Source of the DNA: an uncultured Candidatus Cenarchaeum sp.
GTDB lineage: Archaea; Thermoproteota; Nitrososphaeria; Nitrososphaerales; Nitrosopumilaceae
DNA length: 64,000 nt
Assembly (NCBI GenBank): GCA_958295735.1
Contig: OY282369.1
Location: 542,161-606,160, forward strand
Direction: 5' to 3'
Under the pieces are notes generated by a model. That model was not told the DNA's origin. It made no database searches and saw only the letters and a list, made by a program, of their open reading frames with translations. The position numbers and the translations under genes are program-made. Of the stretch, positions 58,301 to 64,000 are shown one piece after another (positions within the stretch are counted from its first letter, which is position 1; every line of letters begins with the position of its first letter).

Positions 58301-58763
58301 CGATGTCTGACGCGCTGAGGGTCGTGTAGTCTACGCCCTTGTTGAACTTCATGACGAACGGCACGGACGCCAAGGCGGTGGGGGAGTCCGTGCCGTTTGA
58401 GATCTCGGCGGTCAGCTGGTGGCTGTCCGCGTGCGCGGGCGGCGCGGAAGCGGGGGCCGCGAGGAAGAGGGCCGCGGACGGGATCAGGACTGCGGCGAGC
58501 AACAGCAGGCGCCGCGATGCCGACGGCCCCGGGATTTTGGAGGGCGCGGCCCCTTCATTCTTTCCGTTTCCCTCCCCCCCCCCCCGCCTGGACGCGGGAT
58601 TGCGCGCGCCGGAGGATCGCCCCCGGCAACCGCTTGGCGCGGCCTTGCCGCCGGCGCGCGCGCCCCCGCCCGGAGGCACGGGGCGCCGCTTTTCGCCGGC
58701 CCGCGGGATCCCGCGCGCGGATGCCGCGGCAGGCAACCCCAAGCCATCCCGGTCCCGCGGCAT
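46353..58763 (-). CDS. Giant NHL-propeller/Ig surface protein with PBP1-like domain (4136 residues)
   Basis: ATG 58763, 26 nt from a TATA-like box, to TAG 46353-46355. An ~80-residue Pro/Gly/Arg N-terminal extension containing the G12 tract precedes a signal peptide (RRLLLLAAVLIPSAALFLAA). Then five NHL beta-propellers (about 57520-58250, 56500-57210, 55150-55890, 53180-53950, 50600-51370) with blades like GVAVDGSGAVYVADTGSDTV. They alternate with bacterial Ig-like repeats of the Big_12 type (SPTNAATINFQVKF...GDIELS...GTILVDVPAGAARD), single or in blocks of up to about seven. Near the C terminus are two EAARLDLEAG-type beta domains shared with members D and E, the PBP1-like domain (about 46870-47890) and the terminal domain ending VVNCS shared by the whole family. 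Secreted; probably an extended adhesin or ligand-binding surface protein. Currently in frame (ON). Its stop overlaps the convergent ATPase stop by 4 nt. Confidence 0.9.
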   Translation of the reverse strand: MPRDRDGLGLPAAASARGIPRAGEKRRPVPPGGGARAGGKAAPSGCRGRSSGARNPASRRGGGEGNGKNEGAAPSKIPGPSASRRLLLLAAVLIPSAALFLAAPASAPPAHADSHQLTAEISNGTDSPTALASVPFVMKFNKGVDYTTLSASDIVASSGTVHNLRVMPQFNAAFSGRGSGTDQIDRPRGVEADGTSGRIYVADTYNHRVQVFHSNGSHATSIVASSPSFSYPYGVEVDGSGSLYVADTWNGRVRIFDSDGSHVADITGFTRPADVAVSGSGHIHVADRDTNTVSIYDSGRNYVTNITGFTRPSGVAVDGTGAIYVANTDNHTVDTFNSARESTGLLPGTFRGPYGVAVDDTSGTIYVADSSNRRVKIFNSTQHYVADLPGTFQFPSDVDVDGATGKIYVADGSVERIWIFDTAYAFDVADPAAGRLTVSLPAGRVQDAGGNANEASNTKVIVIERSPTATITTPAQPGPTNLAAVPFRLKFNEPIRPATLDASDISASSGTVQNLRVSPLHTRTIGAPGSGDGEFGDPRGVAVNGSGFIHVADQDNSRVQIFRPDGTYNGSIAGFTRPTGVAVSDSGAVYVADRDAGNVRKFNPDGSSADTISGLSQPSGVAVDGSGAVYVADRDAGNVRKFNPDGSSADTISGLSQPSGVAVDGSGAVYVADTGSDTVRIYSSALQSAANITGFSEPRGVAVDGSGAIYVADTGSDTVRIYSSALQSAANITGFGEPRGVAVDDSSGTLYVTSDNTVKALDLAYAFDVADPADGRLAVSLPAGLVEDTAGIGNEESNTAEIDVDRTAPMPATTSAQSSPTNARTINFTVAFSEPVTGFELAGIALSGTAAPGNATDFAGSGASYTFGASPSTDGTILVDVPAGGARDEAGNGNAPAERFSITYDETAPVPALAAEAPGPTNLTAVPFNLTFSEPANAIALAASDVVASSGTVQNLTSVWPPNATFGDQGSGPVQFDTPSGIAVDGSGNIYVADRENNRIQVLNSSKGYVAHIPWLDHPTGVTIDGPSGRIYVADFSADVVRIYDHRRTQVALLDDDFAQPSDVAVGGPSGRIHVVDFGNDRVRVYDSSLNRVGEITGFNKPFGVAVDASGIMYVTERDSNRVRIYHPNFTIAGYITGLSSPYGVEVDAFGSIYVADYGSDRVRVYDSSRARVADITGLSGPYGVEVDGAAGALYVTERTAHRIRTFDAPHVEFNVADPADGQVLAVSLPAGLVHDLAGNENAASDAESIRTDRTAPAPNVTSALPGPTAAPTIPFAVDFGENVTGFEASDIVLSGNASSGGVGNFSGSGDSYTFYVSPATNGTILVDVPANVTHDGAGNINTAADQFSITYNSAVSTPTVTATQQSPTNAATINFQVNFSKPVIEFTADGIELSGTATHGGVGNFSGSGDSYTFDVSPTADGTILVDVPAGAARIDAGINSTKSAQFPMTYDGTAPAPTITAAQRGPTNARTINFTVAFSEPVTGFEPGDVALSGAAAPGNATDFSGSGASYAFGASPAADGTILVDVPAGGARDEAGNNNTAAERFSIRYDGTAPVPAFAAEAPGPTNLTAVPFNLTFSEPVNASTLEASDINATSGTVRNLRDAWRHNATFGSGPGSGPGQFDEPSGIAVDASGAVYVADRNNNRVQVLDSAGGHVADITGLAWPNGVAVNASGYLYVADTNAHAVRVYDTNRTKVADITDGFSQPTAVAVGGPSGHAYVVDYGNNRVRVYDSALARVGDITGFSQPRGAAVNASGYLYVADTNAHAVRVYDPNMTKVADIADAADPFGQPYGVAVDASGYSYVADFDNGRVRVYDSSWDHSVDVAGLSGPHAAAVDPASGALYVTERPAHRIKAHDAARDFAFEVADPADGRTLTVGLPAGRVLDVAGNANAASDAESIRIDRTAPAPNVTSALLGPTAAPTIPFTVDFGENVTGFEAVDIDLSNDTAHGGVGNFSGSGSLYTFYVSPATNGTILVDVPANVARDDAGNGNTAAEQFSIIYNTTVPVPTITAAQQSPTNAATIIFQVSFSVPVTEFEAGDIDLSGTATHGGVGNFSGSGDSYTFYVSPATNGTILVDVPAGAARDDAGNRNAPAKQFMITYDGKAPVPTITATQQSPTNAATINFQVKFNENVTGFVAGDIELSNDTAHGGVDDFAGSGDSYSFDVSPTLHVTILVDVPAGGARDEAGNGNAPAKQFSITYDITAPTPTITATQQSPTNAATINFQVKFEENVTGLEQGDIKLSGTAAHGGAANFSALNSTTYAFDVSPESDGTILVDIPAGAAQDAAGNNNTRAKQFSMIHDTTAPAPTITATQQSPTNAATINFQVKFEENVTGFDAGDIELSGTASGRSVGSFSGGGASYAFDVSPSPGASPALDGTILVNIPAGAARDAPGNPVDVATRFLMTYDGTPPAPAIAPMQPGPTNLAAVPFNLTFGEPVNATALEASHMETSSGTVQNLGTVWPHGADFGSPGSGGGQFDGPRGVAVDAEGRIYVADAGNHRVSIFSRAGHHAGDIGGLASPLDVAVGGPYGRVYVADAGGNSVRVFDSAWEHVHDIENFSAPSSVAVDSSGNAYVADRGNGRVQVFDHAWRHVRDVGGPHDQPSGVAVDGSGSVYVADSNNGSVRVYDAAGQPVRDIYDSLGSPSAVDVDPAGNVFVADAGNGRVRAFDSAGQPVASLANSPNNVTGVAVDSSGRVYAADGDNHRVTLFDAARAEFDVADPADGQALTVSLPPGLVQDAAGNPNGASNTASISIDRTAPAPNVTSALPGPTGAATIPFTVEFTEPVTGFEAGDIELSNDTEHGGVGNFSGSGASYSFDVSPTTDGTILVDVPADGAQDKAGNGNTAADQFSITYDSSVPTPTVTAAQQSPTNAATINFQVKFKDDVTGFEQGDIELSNDTAHGGVGNFSGSGSLYTFDVSPTADGTILVDVPAGAARSAATNTSSTKSAQFSITYDGTAPAPNITATQQSPTNAATINFQVKFEENVTGFEAVDIELSNDTAHGGVGNFSGSGASYSFDVSPTADGAILVDVPAGAARDAAGNNNTQAKQFSMIYGGTAPAPNITAAQRSPTGAAMINFQVNFTEPVTGFEAGDIELSGSASSGGVGNFSGSGSLYAFDVSPATDGTILVDVPANAAQDATGNGNTAADQFSITYDSSVPTPTITAAQQSPTNATTINFRVNFTEPVTGFEAGDIELSNDTAHGGAANFAGSGDSYSFDVSPTIGGTILVDVPAGAARSAATGIGSGAARFSITYEGAAPAAGVLLEAARLDLEAGSNGRLTVTFGGAVTMPDARSFAGEIVIRGGGGEVALSAADVPSVASGHPGDAAFALDISGAKRVQLNGADLGSATVSLPDGFVSDAGGSPYARGGLPPVPLAHAQDPSPPRLAAAAINLEPGSSSTGRLTVTFDEAVTMPDARSFAGEIEIRGRSGGGDATLALSAGDFESAASGSEGGRTFALPVPGPKAEALGAAEYSDPLSTTVSLPDGFVTNGRSAHEREPAPLSAGRDSDGPSFVWAFVLNGSSVAAVYDEPVLAVPAHYSNVRVDGAPAEGNRGAASGAAAFGNNVVVSWNAGIGTTASAGSEVRFDVSGNVTDAFGNPIENPGPKSAGGQEGNKRSVLVGAFSRGPGDPSAGAARLGAAAFNALSEERGYAFLVNVTEYALPAGASGAAAGAALRDAHDGGRGPALYVGPASDAALRGMAGYAGANGITLVSHSSAARSLAVEGDGIYRLEPGAAHLARVLAVEIARGGFGAVVPVVQTDARGPEYGLLGPLASDLGPLGVRVGPPVEFSGGGGGAAAAPIGDAVREAAGSGTARSVAVVYAGSDSGLAAIAGGAGAGSPVRDRSVWFAAGGAGAGAGGGVAASPLVLRDAAAVQLARDVRLSAVQFAVERNAATDFVDYAAYGPAGAPGPAASATPAYAAYEAARILGRALALAGGDPSGAGGHVARAADSDGGPLGRTGVNGAGDLRLPITYGAWSVSGTAAEWERAPELLRGLDSCGIDLEKSALALPNLSAGSTSRPARQTVTNIGTGPMPAVSVSATDWAQFKDGVPVQGLLPFSYTEMAVGLDGASPRRADSTPLAAGTVIPGGTPPGGSVDVDFRINLAGLDALEADFISQTVTFVVNCS
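56521..57000 (-). repeat. 120-bp tandem NHL-blade duplications
   Basis: Four consecutive 120-nt blades in NHL propeller 2. Copies 56761-56880 and 56881-57000 are identical base for base, and the two preceding copies are nearly identical to each other. One propeller blade is 40 residues, so whole blades have been duplicated recently. Confidence 0.9.
58574..58585. repeat. C12 tract (G12 in the NHL gene), candidate phase-variation switch
   Basis: Twelve C on the plus strand, encoding part of RRGGGEGN about 60 codons after ATG 58763 and before the signal peptide. With 12 G the frame is continuous to the end, so this gene is ON. Any change not a multiple of three would end it before the signal peptide. 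No in-frame ATG or GTG lies between the tract and the signal peptide. Confidence 0.85.
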
Positions 58764-58784
58764 GCGCGCCCGTCGCGCCGCCGC

Positions 58785-58792
58785 TAGTTAAA
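58785..58792 (-). promoter_or_regulatory. TATA-like box of the NHL gene
   Basis: Minus-strand TTTAACTA, centred about 26 nt from ATG 58763. It supports translation starting upstream of the G12 tract. Confidence 0.6.
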
Positions 58793-59247
58793 CATGGCTG
58801 CGGGCGCGGCGGCGCGGGGAGGCCCGCGGCGCTGCGGGCGCGGCGGCGGATGCGCCCTGCGGCGCGGCGGCGATCCGCCGCGCGGGGGGCGATCCGGCAC
58901 CTCCCCGGCGCGGACTTCGGGCGCGGGATCGCGCGGCCCTGCAGTTATTGCGCAAAAATCCGCGCTGCCAAGCATTCGGATCCCCGCGGCGGCGGAGCCG
59001 GGCGCCGGCGGGCCGGTTTCCGCGCGCCGGGGAGCCCGCGCGGGGAGCCCGCGAAGCCGGGCATCGGGGCGCCCGGGGCGCGGCGCGCCGGCCCCGCCGC
59101 GGGAAGGGCGGGGCGGCCGGGAGGGAACGCGGGTCCGGCGGGCGGGAGGCGCGGCGCGCCCCGGACGCGCCCGGCCGCCCGCGCGCGCCGCGGATGCGGG
59201 CGGCGCGATCGGGCCCCCCGGCGGGCGCCGCCGCCGGCCGCCGCGGG
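58793..59247. other. Intergenic region, nothing recognised
   Basis: About 450 nt of very GC-rich sequence between the sixA-like stop and the NHL gene promoter. The only AT-richer patch is around 58938-58965. Long open frames cross it on both strands, but none has family resemblance, a sensible start or a promoter. Confidence 0.5.
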
Positions 59248-59751
59248 TCACGCGAGGCGCCTCAGCTGCCTCGGCGTCGCCAGCCACCGGAGCTGGCCCC
59301 GCGGCGCGGGCGAGAGCGAGAGCATCCGCAGCTTGGCCATGCCCCCCTTCTTCACGGCCAGCGACGGGGGCGCCCGCCCCGCCCGCGCGGCGGGGCCGGC
59401 CGCCGCCATGATGCTGCCCACCAGCGCGCCGAGGCCCGGCTCGTGGCCCACCAGCAGCGCGGACGGGCCGAACGGCAGCCCCGCTATCCGGGACAGGGCC
59501 GCCCCCGGCGCGGCCTCCGGCTTGAGCTCGTCCCACAGTTCCACGCGGCGGCGGCCCTTCCGGCCCGGCGCCACGATCTCGGCCGTCTGGACCGCCCTGC
59601 TGAGCGGGCTGGACGCCACGAAGTCGAACGCGATGCCGGCCCGCGCGAGCGCCGCCGAGATCTCGGCCGCCTCCGCTTTCCCGGCCGCGTTCAGCGGGCG
59701 CCGCCCGTCGTCGGGATGGGGCGATCCGGCCCCCGCCTTGCCGTGGCGCAT
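59248..59751 (-). CDS. sixA: SixA-like phosphohistidine phosphatase (histidine phosphatase superfamily)
   Basis: About 167 residues. MRHGKAGAG carries the catalytic R-H-G motif; then SPLSRAVQTAEI (second Arg) and LLVGHEPGLGAL (second catalytic His), the full signature of small SixA-type phosphatases. The first beta strand reads LTDLFAMRHG, so the real start is probably upstream of ATG 59751. The in-frame codon at that place is CTG 59769, overlapping the phoU stop as CTGA; no ATG or GTG is available. Last gene of the pst operon. SixA proteins dephosphorylate phosphohistidine, and homologues often neighbour CHAD, Ppx and PhoU genes. Link to phosphate signalling is inferred from position. Confidence 0.85.
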   Translation of the reverse strand: MRHGKAGAGSPHPDDGRRPLNAAGKAEAAEISAALARAGIAFDFVASSPLSRAVQTAEIVAPGRKGRRRVELWDELKPEAAPGAALSRIAGLPFGPSALLVGHEPGLGALVGSIMAAAGPAARAGRAPPSLAVKKGGMAKLRMLSLSPAPRGQLRWLATPRQLRRLA

Positions 59752-59765
59752 CGCGAACAGGTCCG

Positions 59766-60365
59766 TCAGGCGGCACCCCCGGTCGGGCGCGGGCCGTGCA
59801 TGCCCGTTATGATGTAGGAGACGGAGGCGCTCATGAACACGGCGTGGTCGGCCAGCCGCTCCAAATACCTGAGCACGAGCGTCTCGGCCAGGGCGCAGGC
59901 CGTGCTCTCCGAGCGCATCAGCACGGGGAGCCTCTCCCGGTACATGCGGTCCACGAAGTCCTCCCTCCGGCGTATCCGGCCGGCCCTGCCGGCGTCGAGC
60001 TCGGCGAAGGAGTACACGGCGTCGTTTATCATCACCTTGACCTCGCCGGCCACCCCGGACAGCCACCCCTTGTCGCAGCCGGAGAGGTCGCCGAACCGGT
60101 CCCTGACCAGCGCGATGTCGTAGGCGTAGCGGCCCAGCCTGGAAAAGGCGTACGATATCTCCGTGGACGACCGTATCAGGCGGAACTCCTCGGCGGCCGG
60201 CTGGTACGTCAGCATCATCTCGAAGGTGAGGTCGTCCAGGCGGTAGTACCCGTCCCGTATCTCGTCGGACATGCGCTTCACCTCGTGGACGGCGTTGTTG
60301 CCCGCCAGGTACGAGTCTATGGCCAGGGTGGTGCACGCGATGGCCTTGCGGCCCATCCCGGACAT
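59766..60365 (-). CDS. phoU: PhoU-family phosphate regulator (copy 2)
   Basis: 199 residues counted from ATG 60365, but homology to copy 1 extends about 15-20 residues upstream (RLIDPSLRTLSGL vs RLIDPSLEKLSAM). In copy 1 that segment starts GTG GGC AGG; here the same place reads GCG GCC AGG, so the usual start is lost. The upstream frame has no ATG, GTG or TTG after its last stop inside the 3' end of pstB. Either a non-standard start (ACG or ATA) is used or the protein is shortened to ATG 60365. The rest is typical PhoU, including LVLRYLERLADHAVFM near the C terminus. Located between pstB and sixA; expected to bridge PstB and phosphate signalling. Confidence 0.85.
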   Translation of the reverse strand: MSGMGRKAIACTTLAIDSYLAGNNAVHEVKRMSDEIRDGYYRLDDLTFEMMLTYQPAAEEFRLIRSSTEISYAFSRLGRYAYDIALVRDRFGDLSGCDKGWLSGVAGEVKVMINDAVYSFAELDAGRAGRIRRREDFVDRMYRERLPVLMRSESTACALAETLVLRYLERLADHAVFMSASVSYIITGMHGPRPTGGAA

Positions 60366-60426
60366 GAGGCCGGAGAGCGTCCGCAGGGACGGGTCTATGA
60401 GCCTGGCCGCGGCCGTCCCCCCCGGT

Positions 60427-61281
60427 CTACCCGAACTGGCCCTGGACGTACTTGGAGGTCAGCTCGTTGCGCGGCTGCGTGAATATGCTGGTGGTGGGCC
60501 CGAACTCGACGAGCTTGCCCAGGTACATGAACCCGGTATAGTCGGAGCAGCGGACGGCCTGCTGCATGTTGTGCGTCACTATGATTATGCAGTAGTCCCG
60601 CTTCAGCTCGGTTATGGTCTCCTCTATCCTCTGCGTGGCTATCGGGTCCAGCGCGGAGGCCGGCTCGTCCATGAGCAGCACCTCGGGCTGGATGGCCAGC
60701 GCCCTCGCTATGCACAGCCTCTGCTGCTGGCCGCCGGACAGCTCGATCGCCGGCTTTTTCAGGCCGTCCTTCACCTCGTCCCAGAGGTACGCCATCTCCA
60801 GCGTGTCCCTGACTATCTCGTCGAGGATCCGGCGGTCGCGCACGCCGTTCAGGCGCACGCCGGCCACCACGTTGTCGTACACGGACATGGTGGGGAACGG
60901 GTTGGGCTTCTGGAAGACCATGCCGACCTTCCTCCTGTGGTATATGGGGTCCACGCCGCGGTCGTACAGGTCGGCGCCGTCTATCATCACGCGGCCCTCG
61001 ACGCGCGCGCTGCTCGTCATGTCGTGCATGCGGTTGAGGCAGCGCAGGAACGTGGTCTTGCCGCAGCCGGACGGCCCTATCAGCGCCGTCACCGACCTCT
61101 CCGGGAACGACGCGGTCACGCCGCTGACCGCCGGGATCCCGCCGTAGTACACGCTGACCCCCTCGGCCGTCATCTTGGGGCGGGCCGCCTGCTCGGCGGC
61201 CCCGCCGCGGCCGCTGCCGCGCGCCGCCCCGAGCGCGGCGGGCGCCGCGGCGCGCCTCGCCCCCTCAGTCACCGCCGCCAT
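60427..61281 (-). CDS. pstB: Phosphate ABC transporter ATP-binding protein
   Basis: 284 residues from ATG 61281, which overlaps the end of pstA by 13 nt; ATG 61173 ([12 protein letters not shown]) is a shorter alternative matching the usual PstB length. Walker [10 protein letters not shown] (69-77), Q-loop [10 protein letters not shown], signature LSGGQQQR (181-188), Walker B VLLMDEP (201-207), [10 protein letters not shown]-loop, and switch THNM. Substrate-specific PstB features include [12 protein letters not shown] and the C-terminal G...E.GPT..IFTQP. Energises PstC/PstA for high-affinity phosphate uptake at the cytoplasmic membrane. Confidence 0.95.
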   Translation of the reverse strand: MAAVTEGARRAAAPAALGAARGSGRGGAAEQAARPKMTAEGVSVYYGGIPAVSGVTASFPERSVTALIGPSGCGKTTFLRCLNRMHDMTSSARVEGRVMIDGADLYDRGVDPIYHRRKVGMVFQKPNPFPTMSVYDNVVAGVRLNGVRDRRILDEIVRDTLEMAYLWDEVKDGLKKPAIELSGGQQQRLCIARALAIQPEVLLMDEPASALDPIATQRIEETITELKRDYCIIIVTHNMQQAVRCSDYTGFMYLGKLVEFGPTTSIFTQPRNELTSKYVQGQFG

Positions 61282-62228
61282 TCCGCCGCTCCCGCCGCCG
61301 AGACCCTGGACATTAAACCCTTTCCCCCGCCGCCGCGCAGGAACCAGAACCTGACGCCCACGTGTATGGCGAGTATGAGCAGGACGAGCACGAGGGCCGC
61401 GCCCCAGCCGGCCAGCCTGGCCTCGTCGTACGGCTGCAGCGAGAGCCGCCACACGCGCAGCGGCAGCGCGTCCATCGGGCTGTCCAGCCCCGCGAAGAAC
61501 TGGCTGCTGCCCAATACCGTCATTATGAGCGGCGCCGTCTCCCCGCCCACCCTGGATATGGACAGGAGCACGCCGGTCACTATTCCCCTCTTGGCGGCGG
61601 GCAGCACCACCCTGGTTATGACCACCCACTCGCGCAGGCCCAGCGCCGCGCCGGCCTCGCGGAGCGAGCGCGGGACCATCTTCATGGCCTCCTCGGTGGA
61701 GCGGGCCACTATCGGGAACATTATCAGCGACAGGGCGAAGGCGCCGGCCCACAGCGAAAAGTGCCCCAGCAGCAGGACGATGGCCAGGAACGCGAATATT
61801 CCCAGTATTATCGACGGGAACTCCATGAAGACGTCCATGAAGAACCGCACCTGCCGGGCCAGCCTGCCCCTCCCGAACTCGGCCAGGTAGACGCCCCCCA
61901 TCACGCCGACGGGCAGCCCGAGCGCCGAGGAGAGGCCTATGATTATCACGGTCCCCTGGAGCGCGGGGCCCACCGCGAGCGGCACCCCCGAGCCGACGGC
62001 CCCCGGCGTCTCGGTGAGGAACTGCCAGCTCAGCGCCTCGGCGCCCCCCGCGAACAGCGTGGCCAGTATCCACACGAGCGGGGCTATGGCCAGGAGCGCG
62101 CACGACATCACCACCCCCGTCATCACCCGGTCGACGGCGAGCCTCCTCCCCACGTTCGCCTTGAACATGGCCCTGTACCTGGCGCGCTTCTCGCCGCGGG
62201 AGGCGCCCACGGCGGGCGGCGGGATCAC
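61269..62228 (-). CDS. pstA: Phosphate ABC transporter permease PstA
   Basis: 319 residues from GTG 62228; its GTGA overlaps the pstC stop (TGA) by 4 nt, indicating translational coupling. Six hydrophobic segments, and the permease EAA-type loop [17 protein letters not shown]...[12 protein letters not shown], where GGETAP is characteristic of PstA. N-terminal ~35 residues are basic and cytoplasmic. Forms the membrane channel with PstC. Confidence 0.95.
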   Translation of the reverse strand: MIPPPAVGASRGEKRARYRAMFKANVGRRLAVDRVMTGVVMSCALLAIAPLVWILATLFAGGAEALSWQFLTETPGAVGSGVPLAVGPALQGTVIIIGLSSALGLPVGVMGGVYLAEFGRGRLARQVRFFMDVFMEFPSIILGIFAFLAIVLLLGHFSLWAGAFALSLIMFPIVARSTEEAMKMVPRSLREAGAALGLREWVVITRVVLPAAKRGIVTGVLLSISRVGGETAPLIMTVLGSSQFFAGLDSPMDALPLRVWRLSLQPYDEARLAGWGAALVLVLLILAIHVGVRFWFLRGGGGKGLMSRVSAAGAAEWRR

Positions 62229-63217
62229 GCGTTTATCGCCCCCTCGCGTATGCGGAGCATCCGGACCACCAAAAAGTGGGCCGCGACGTTCACGGCTATG
62301 GCCACCAGCAGCAGGACCAGCCCCACCGCTATCAGGGCGGGCACGTGGAACACGAGATCGGCCTCGATGAACTCGTTGGCGATGATGCTGGCCATGGACT
62401 GGCCGGGGTCGAAGAGCGACCCCGGTATGGCCCGCGCCCCCGTCGCGTTGCCGATGAGCATCGTCACGGCCATCGTCTCGCCGACGGCCCTCCCCAGGCC
62501 CAGCACCGAGGCGCCGATGAGCCCCGCCTTCGAGTACGGGAACACCGCCAGCCTGAACATCTCCCAGGTGGTGGAGCCGAGCATGTACGCCGCCTCCCTC
62601 TGCTGCTGGGGGACGGCCGTCATGACCTCGCGCGAGACGGCCGATATGGTGGGTATTATCATTATGGCCAGTATGATGCTGGCGGACAGCACGTCGAGGC
62701 CGAACGGGGCGCCCGAGAACAGGAATATCGAGTCGCCGAACGCCTCGTGGAGGGGCGCCTCGATCCAGTCCCTCAGGTACACGCGGAACACGAACAGGCC
62801 CCACAGCCCGAACACGACGCTGGGGACGGCCTCTATGAGCTCGACCAGGTACCCGAGCGGGGCCCCTATCCGCCTGGGCGCGATCATCACGAACATCGCT
62901 ATGCCTATGCTCAGCGGGACGCCTATCGCCATGGCGATCCCCGCGGTCAGGAGCGTGCCCACCACGTACGGCAGCGCCCCGAACGAGTCCCTTCCCGGAA
63001 CGGGGTTCCAGTCGGTCCCCCACAGGAACCCGGCCCCCTCCTTTTCCCATATGGGGACGGACTCTATCCCGAGCTGCAGCACCACCACGAGCACCATGGC
63101 CAGGACGTAGGCGCCGGCCAGCGTCGCGCCCCACTTGAAGATCTTGTCCGTTATCGGCCTGCCCGCCGCCGCCGGGGGTAGCCGACGCCGCGCCGGGCGC
63201 GCCGCTGGTGCCGCCAC
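62225..63217 (-). CDS. pstC: Phosphate ABC transporter permease PstC
   Basis: 330 residues from GTG 63217. Basic N terminus, first membrane segment around residues 33-53, then a periplasmic loop with [20 protein letters not shown], characteristic of PstC, and five further membrane segments with the EAA loop [15 protein letters not shown]...[16 protein letters not shown]. First gene of pstC-A-B-phoU-sixA. The phosphate-binding protein gene pstS is not in this window. A TATA-like AGATAA lies about 28 nt upstream. Confidence 0.95.
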   Translation of the reverse strand: MAAPAARPARRRLPPAAAGRPITDKIFKWGATLAGAYVLAMVLVVVLQLGIESVPIWEKEGAGFLWGTDWNPVPGRDSFGALPYVVGTLLTAGIAMAIGVPLSIGIAMFVMIAPRRIGAPLGYLVELIEAVPSVVFGLWGLFVFRVYLRDWIEAPLHEAFGDSIFLFSGAPFGLDVLSASIILAIMIIPTISAVSREVMTAVPQQQREAAYMLGSTTWEMFRLAVFPYSKAGLIGASVLGLGRAVGETMAVTMLIGNATGARAIPGSLFDPGQSMASIIANEFIEADLVFHVPALIAVGLVLLLVAIAVNVAAHFLVVRMLRIREGAINA

Positions 63218-63240
63218 GCCGCCGTACGGGCGGGCGGGGT

Positions 63241-63290
63241 GGTTATCTGGGGTTGGGGGGGGTTTTACCGGCGGGATATAGTGCTATATA
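63241..63290. promoter_or_regulatory. Divergent promoter region pstC / PhoU-AbrB regulator
   Basis: Minus-strand AGATAA (63243-63248) is about 28 nt from GTG 63217 of pstC. Plus-strand TATATA (63285-63290) serves the regulator gene. Between them are a G8 run and a second AT element GATATAGTGCTATATA, a near-palindrome at 63275-63290 that could be an operator. Co-regulation of pst and the regulator is likely. Confidence 0.55.
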
Positions 63291-63335
63291 GATCACCTGC
63301 CAAACCGTAATAGGAGCCACGGATCCACGCGGGGC

Positions 63336-64000
63336 GTGGAACCGGAGGCGGGCGGGAGGCAGGTGAGGAGGCTGCAGGTGAGCGGCGGCTCCACGTTCAC
63401 GGTGTCCCTCCCGAAGGCGTGGGTCGAGGGCATGGGCATGGGCGCCGGGGACGGGGTGGCCATATCGAGGGGCTCGGGCGGCTCGCTCGTGCTGAACCCC
63501 GACTCGGATGCCGCGGGCGCGGGCGGGCGGGCGGTCGTGACGGCCGGGCGGAAGGACGCCGCCGGGTCGCTGGGCCGCAGGATCGTCGCCACGTACCTGG
63601 CAGGGTACGGGTCCATACTGGTGAGGTCGGGGGGCGGGGCGATCCCGCCGGGGCACGCGCGGGAGGTCAGGGATCTGGCGAGGTCCTCGCTCATAGGAAC
63701 CGAGATAGTCGAGGAGGGCCCCGGGGCGATCACCATGCAGGTGCTCACCAGGCTGCCCGATCTCTCGTTCGATGCGGCGATGAGGAAGATGGCCCTCACC
63801 GCGGCCTGCATGCACAGGGAGGCCGTGGAATGCCTCGCGGCGGGCGACGCGGCGCGGGCCGCGGGCGTGGCGGGCATGGGCGAGGAGGTGGTCAGGTTCA
63901 GCCTGTACATGAGGAGGAACCTCTCCCTTGCCGTGCAGGACGCCGGCGTGCTGGCCTGCATGGGGATAGCCAGGCCGGCGGACTGCCTCGGGCACAGGTA
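63336..64000 (+). CDS. PhoU-family regulator with N-terminal AbrB/SpoVT-like DNA-binding domain (partial)
   Basis: 221 residues visible, running off the window. Start taken at GTG 63336, about 20 nt after a purine-rich TAGGAG; GTG 63363 is an alternative. Residues about 10-55 (RRLQVSGGSTFTVSLPKAWV...GAGDGVAISRG...LVLNP) form an AbrB/SpoVT-type swapped-hairpin domain. The rest is PhoU-like helices (FDAAMRKMALTAACMHREAVECL). Such AbrB-PhoU fusions are common in archaea beside pst genes and are thought to regulate phosphate genes. Divergent from pstC. Confidence 0.85.
   Translation, partial: MEPEAGGRQVRRLQVSGGSTFTVSLPKAWVEGMGMGAGDGVAISRGSGGSLVLNPDSDAAGAGGRAVVTAGRKDAAGSLGRRIVATYLAGYGSILVRSGGGAIPPGHAREVRDLARSSLIGTEIVEEGPGAITMQVLTRLPDLSFDAAMRKMALTAACMHREAVECLAAGDAARAAGVAGMGEEVVRFSLYMRRNLSLAVQDAGVLACMGIARPADCLGHR

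Noticed and set aside
58793-59247. Possible tRNA or small RNA gene in the gap before the NHL gene
   Set aside because: No T-loop consensus, no acceptor pairing and no promoter-like box in a useful place were seen.
63254-63262. G8 run in the pst/regulator promoter region as another switch
   Set aside because: Shorter than the 12-13 base tracts, intergenic, and runs of this size are expected in such GC-rich DNA.

Overview
This window is very GC-rich (about 70% by eye) and archaeal. Most genes are preceded by an AT-rich TATA-like box centred 25-28 nt upstream of the chosen start codon, which is the geometry of leaderless archaeal transcripts. GTG and TTG starts are common. The gene set (PstC-A-B with PhoU paralogues and a PhoU/AbrB regulator, Ppx, CHAD and thymidylate-kinase-like genes, DUF3467, giant secreted multidomain proteins) suggests a Nitrososphaerota (Thaumarchaeota) genome. 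A high-GC, Cenarchaeum-like host-associated lineage is my inference. No rRNA or tRNA gene was seen.

Layout. (1) Positions 1-33506, all minus strand: a tandem array of six related secreted-protein genes. Full members carry a signal peptide, an N-terminal beta domain, a Pro-rich linker, a putative HExxH...E zinc metallopeptidase module, Ig-like and HYR-like domains, a type-1 periplasmic-binding-protein (PBP1)-like domain and a conserved C-terminal domain ending Asn-Cys-Ser or similar. Two members are thrown out of frame at a G12 or G13 tract just after the signal peptide. The spaces between genes hold 35-38 bp direct repeats separated by 30-36 bp spacers, with a period of about 70-71 bp. (2) 33507-34630: a decayed, GC-drifted copy of the 5' half and promoter of the ppx gene found at 41.5-43.1 kb. 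(3) 34631-39298: TPR protein, DUF3467, aquaporin-like channel, PhoU, a coiled-coil protein and a Lys/Ala-rich protein made of ten 18-residue repeats. (4) 39288-43088, minus: probable operon ppx - TMK-like kinase - TMK-like kinase with altered P-loop - CHAD, suggesting polyphosphate metabolism. (5) 43328-46356, plus: Vsr-like endonuclease, C5-cytosine methyltransferase and GHKL ATPase, a compact restriction-modification-type module; the ATPase appears frameshifted near its start. (6) 46353-58763, minus: a 4136-residue NHL-propeller/Ig surface protein sharing its C-terminal half-kilobase-plus of modules with the first array and carrying a third G12 tract, here in frame. (7) 59248-63217, minus: overlapping pstC-pstA-pstB-phoU-sixA operon, divergent from a plus-strand PhoU/AbrB-type regulator cut by the window end.

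Two themes stand out. One is a surface-protein diversification locus: modular mosaic genes, possible ON/OFF switching by poly-G slippage, in-frame repeat expansion, and CRISPR-geometry repeats between genes. The other is a phosphate/polyphosphate neighbourhood (Pst, three PhoU-type proteins, SixA, Ppx, CHAD, kinases).
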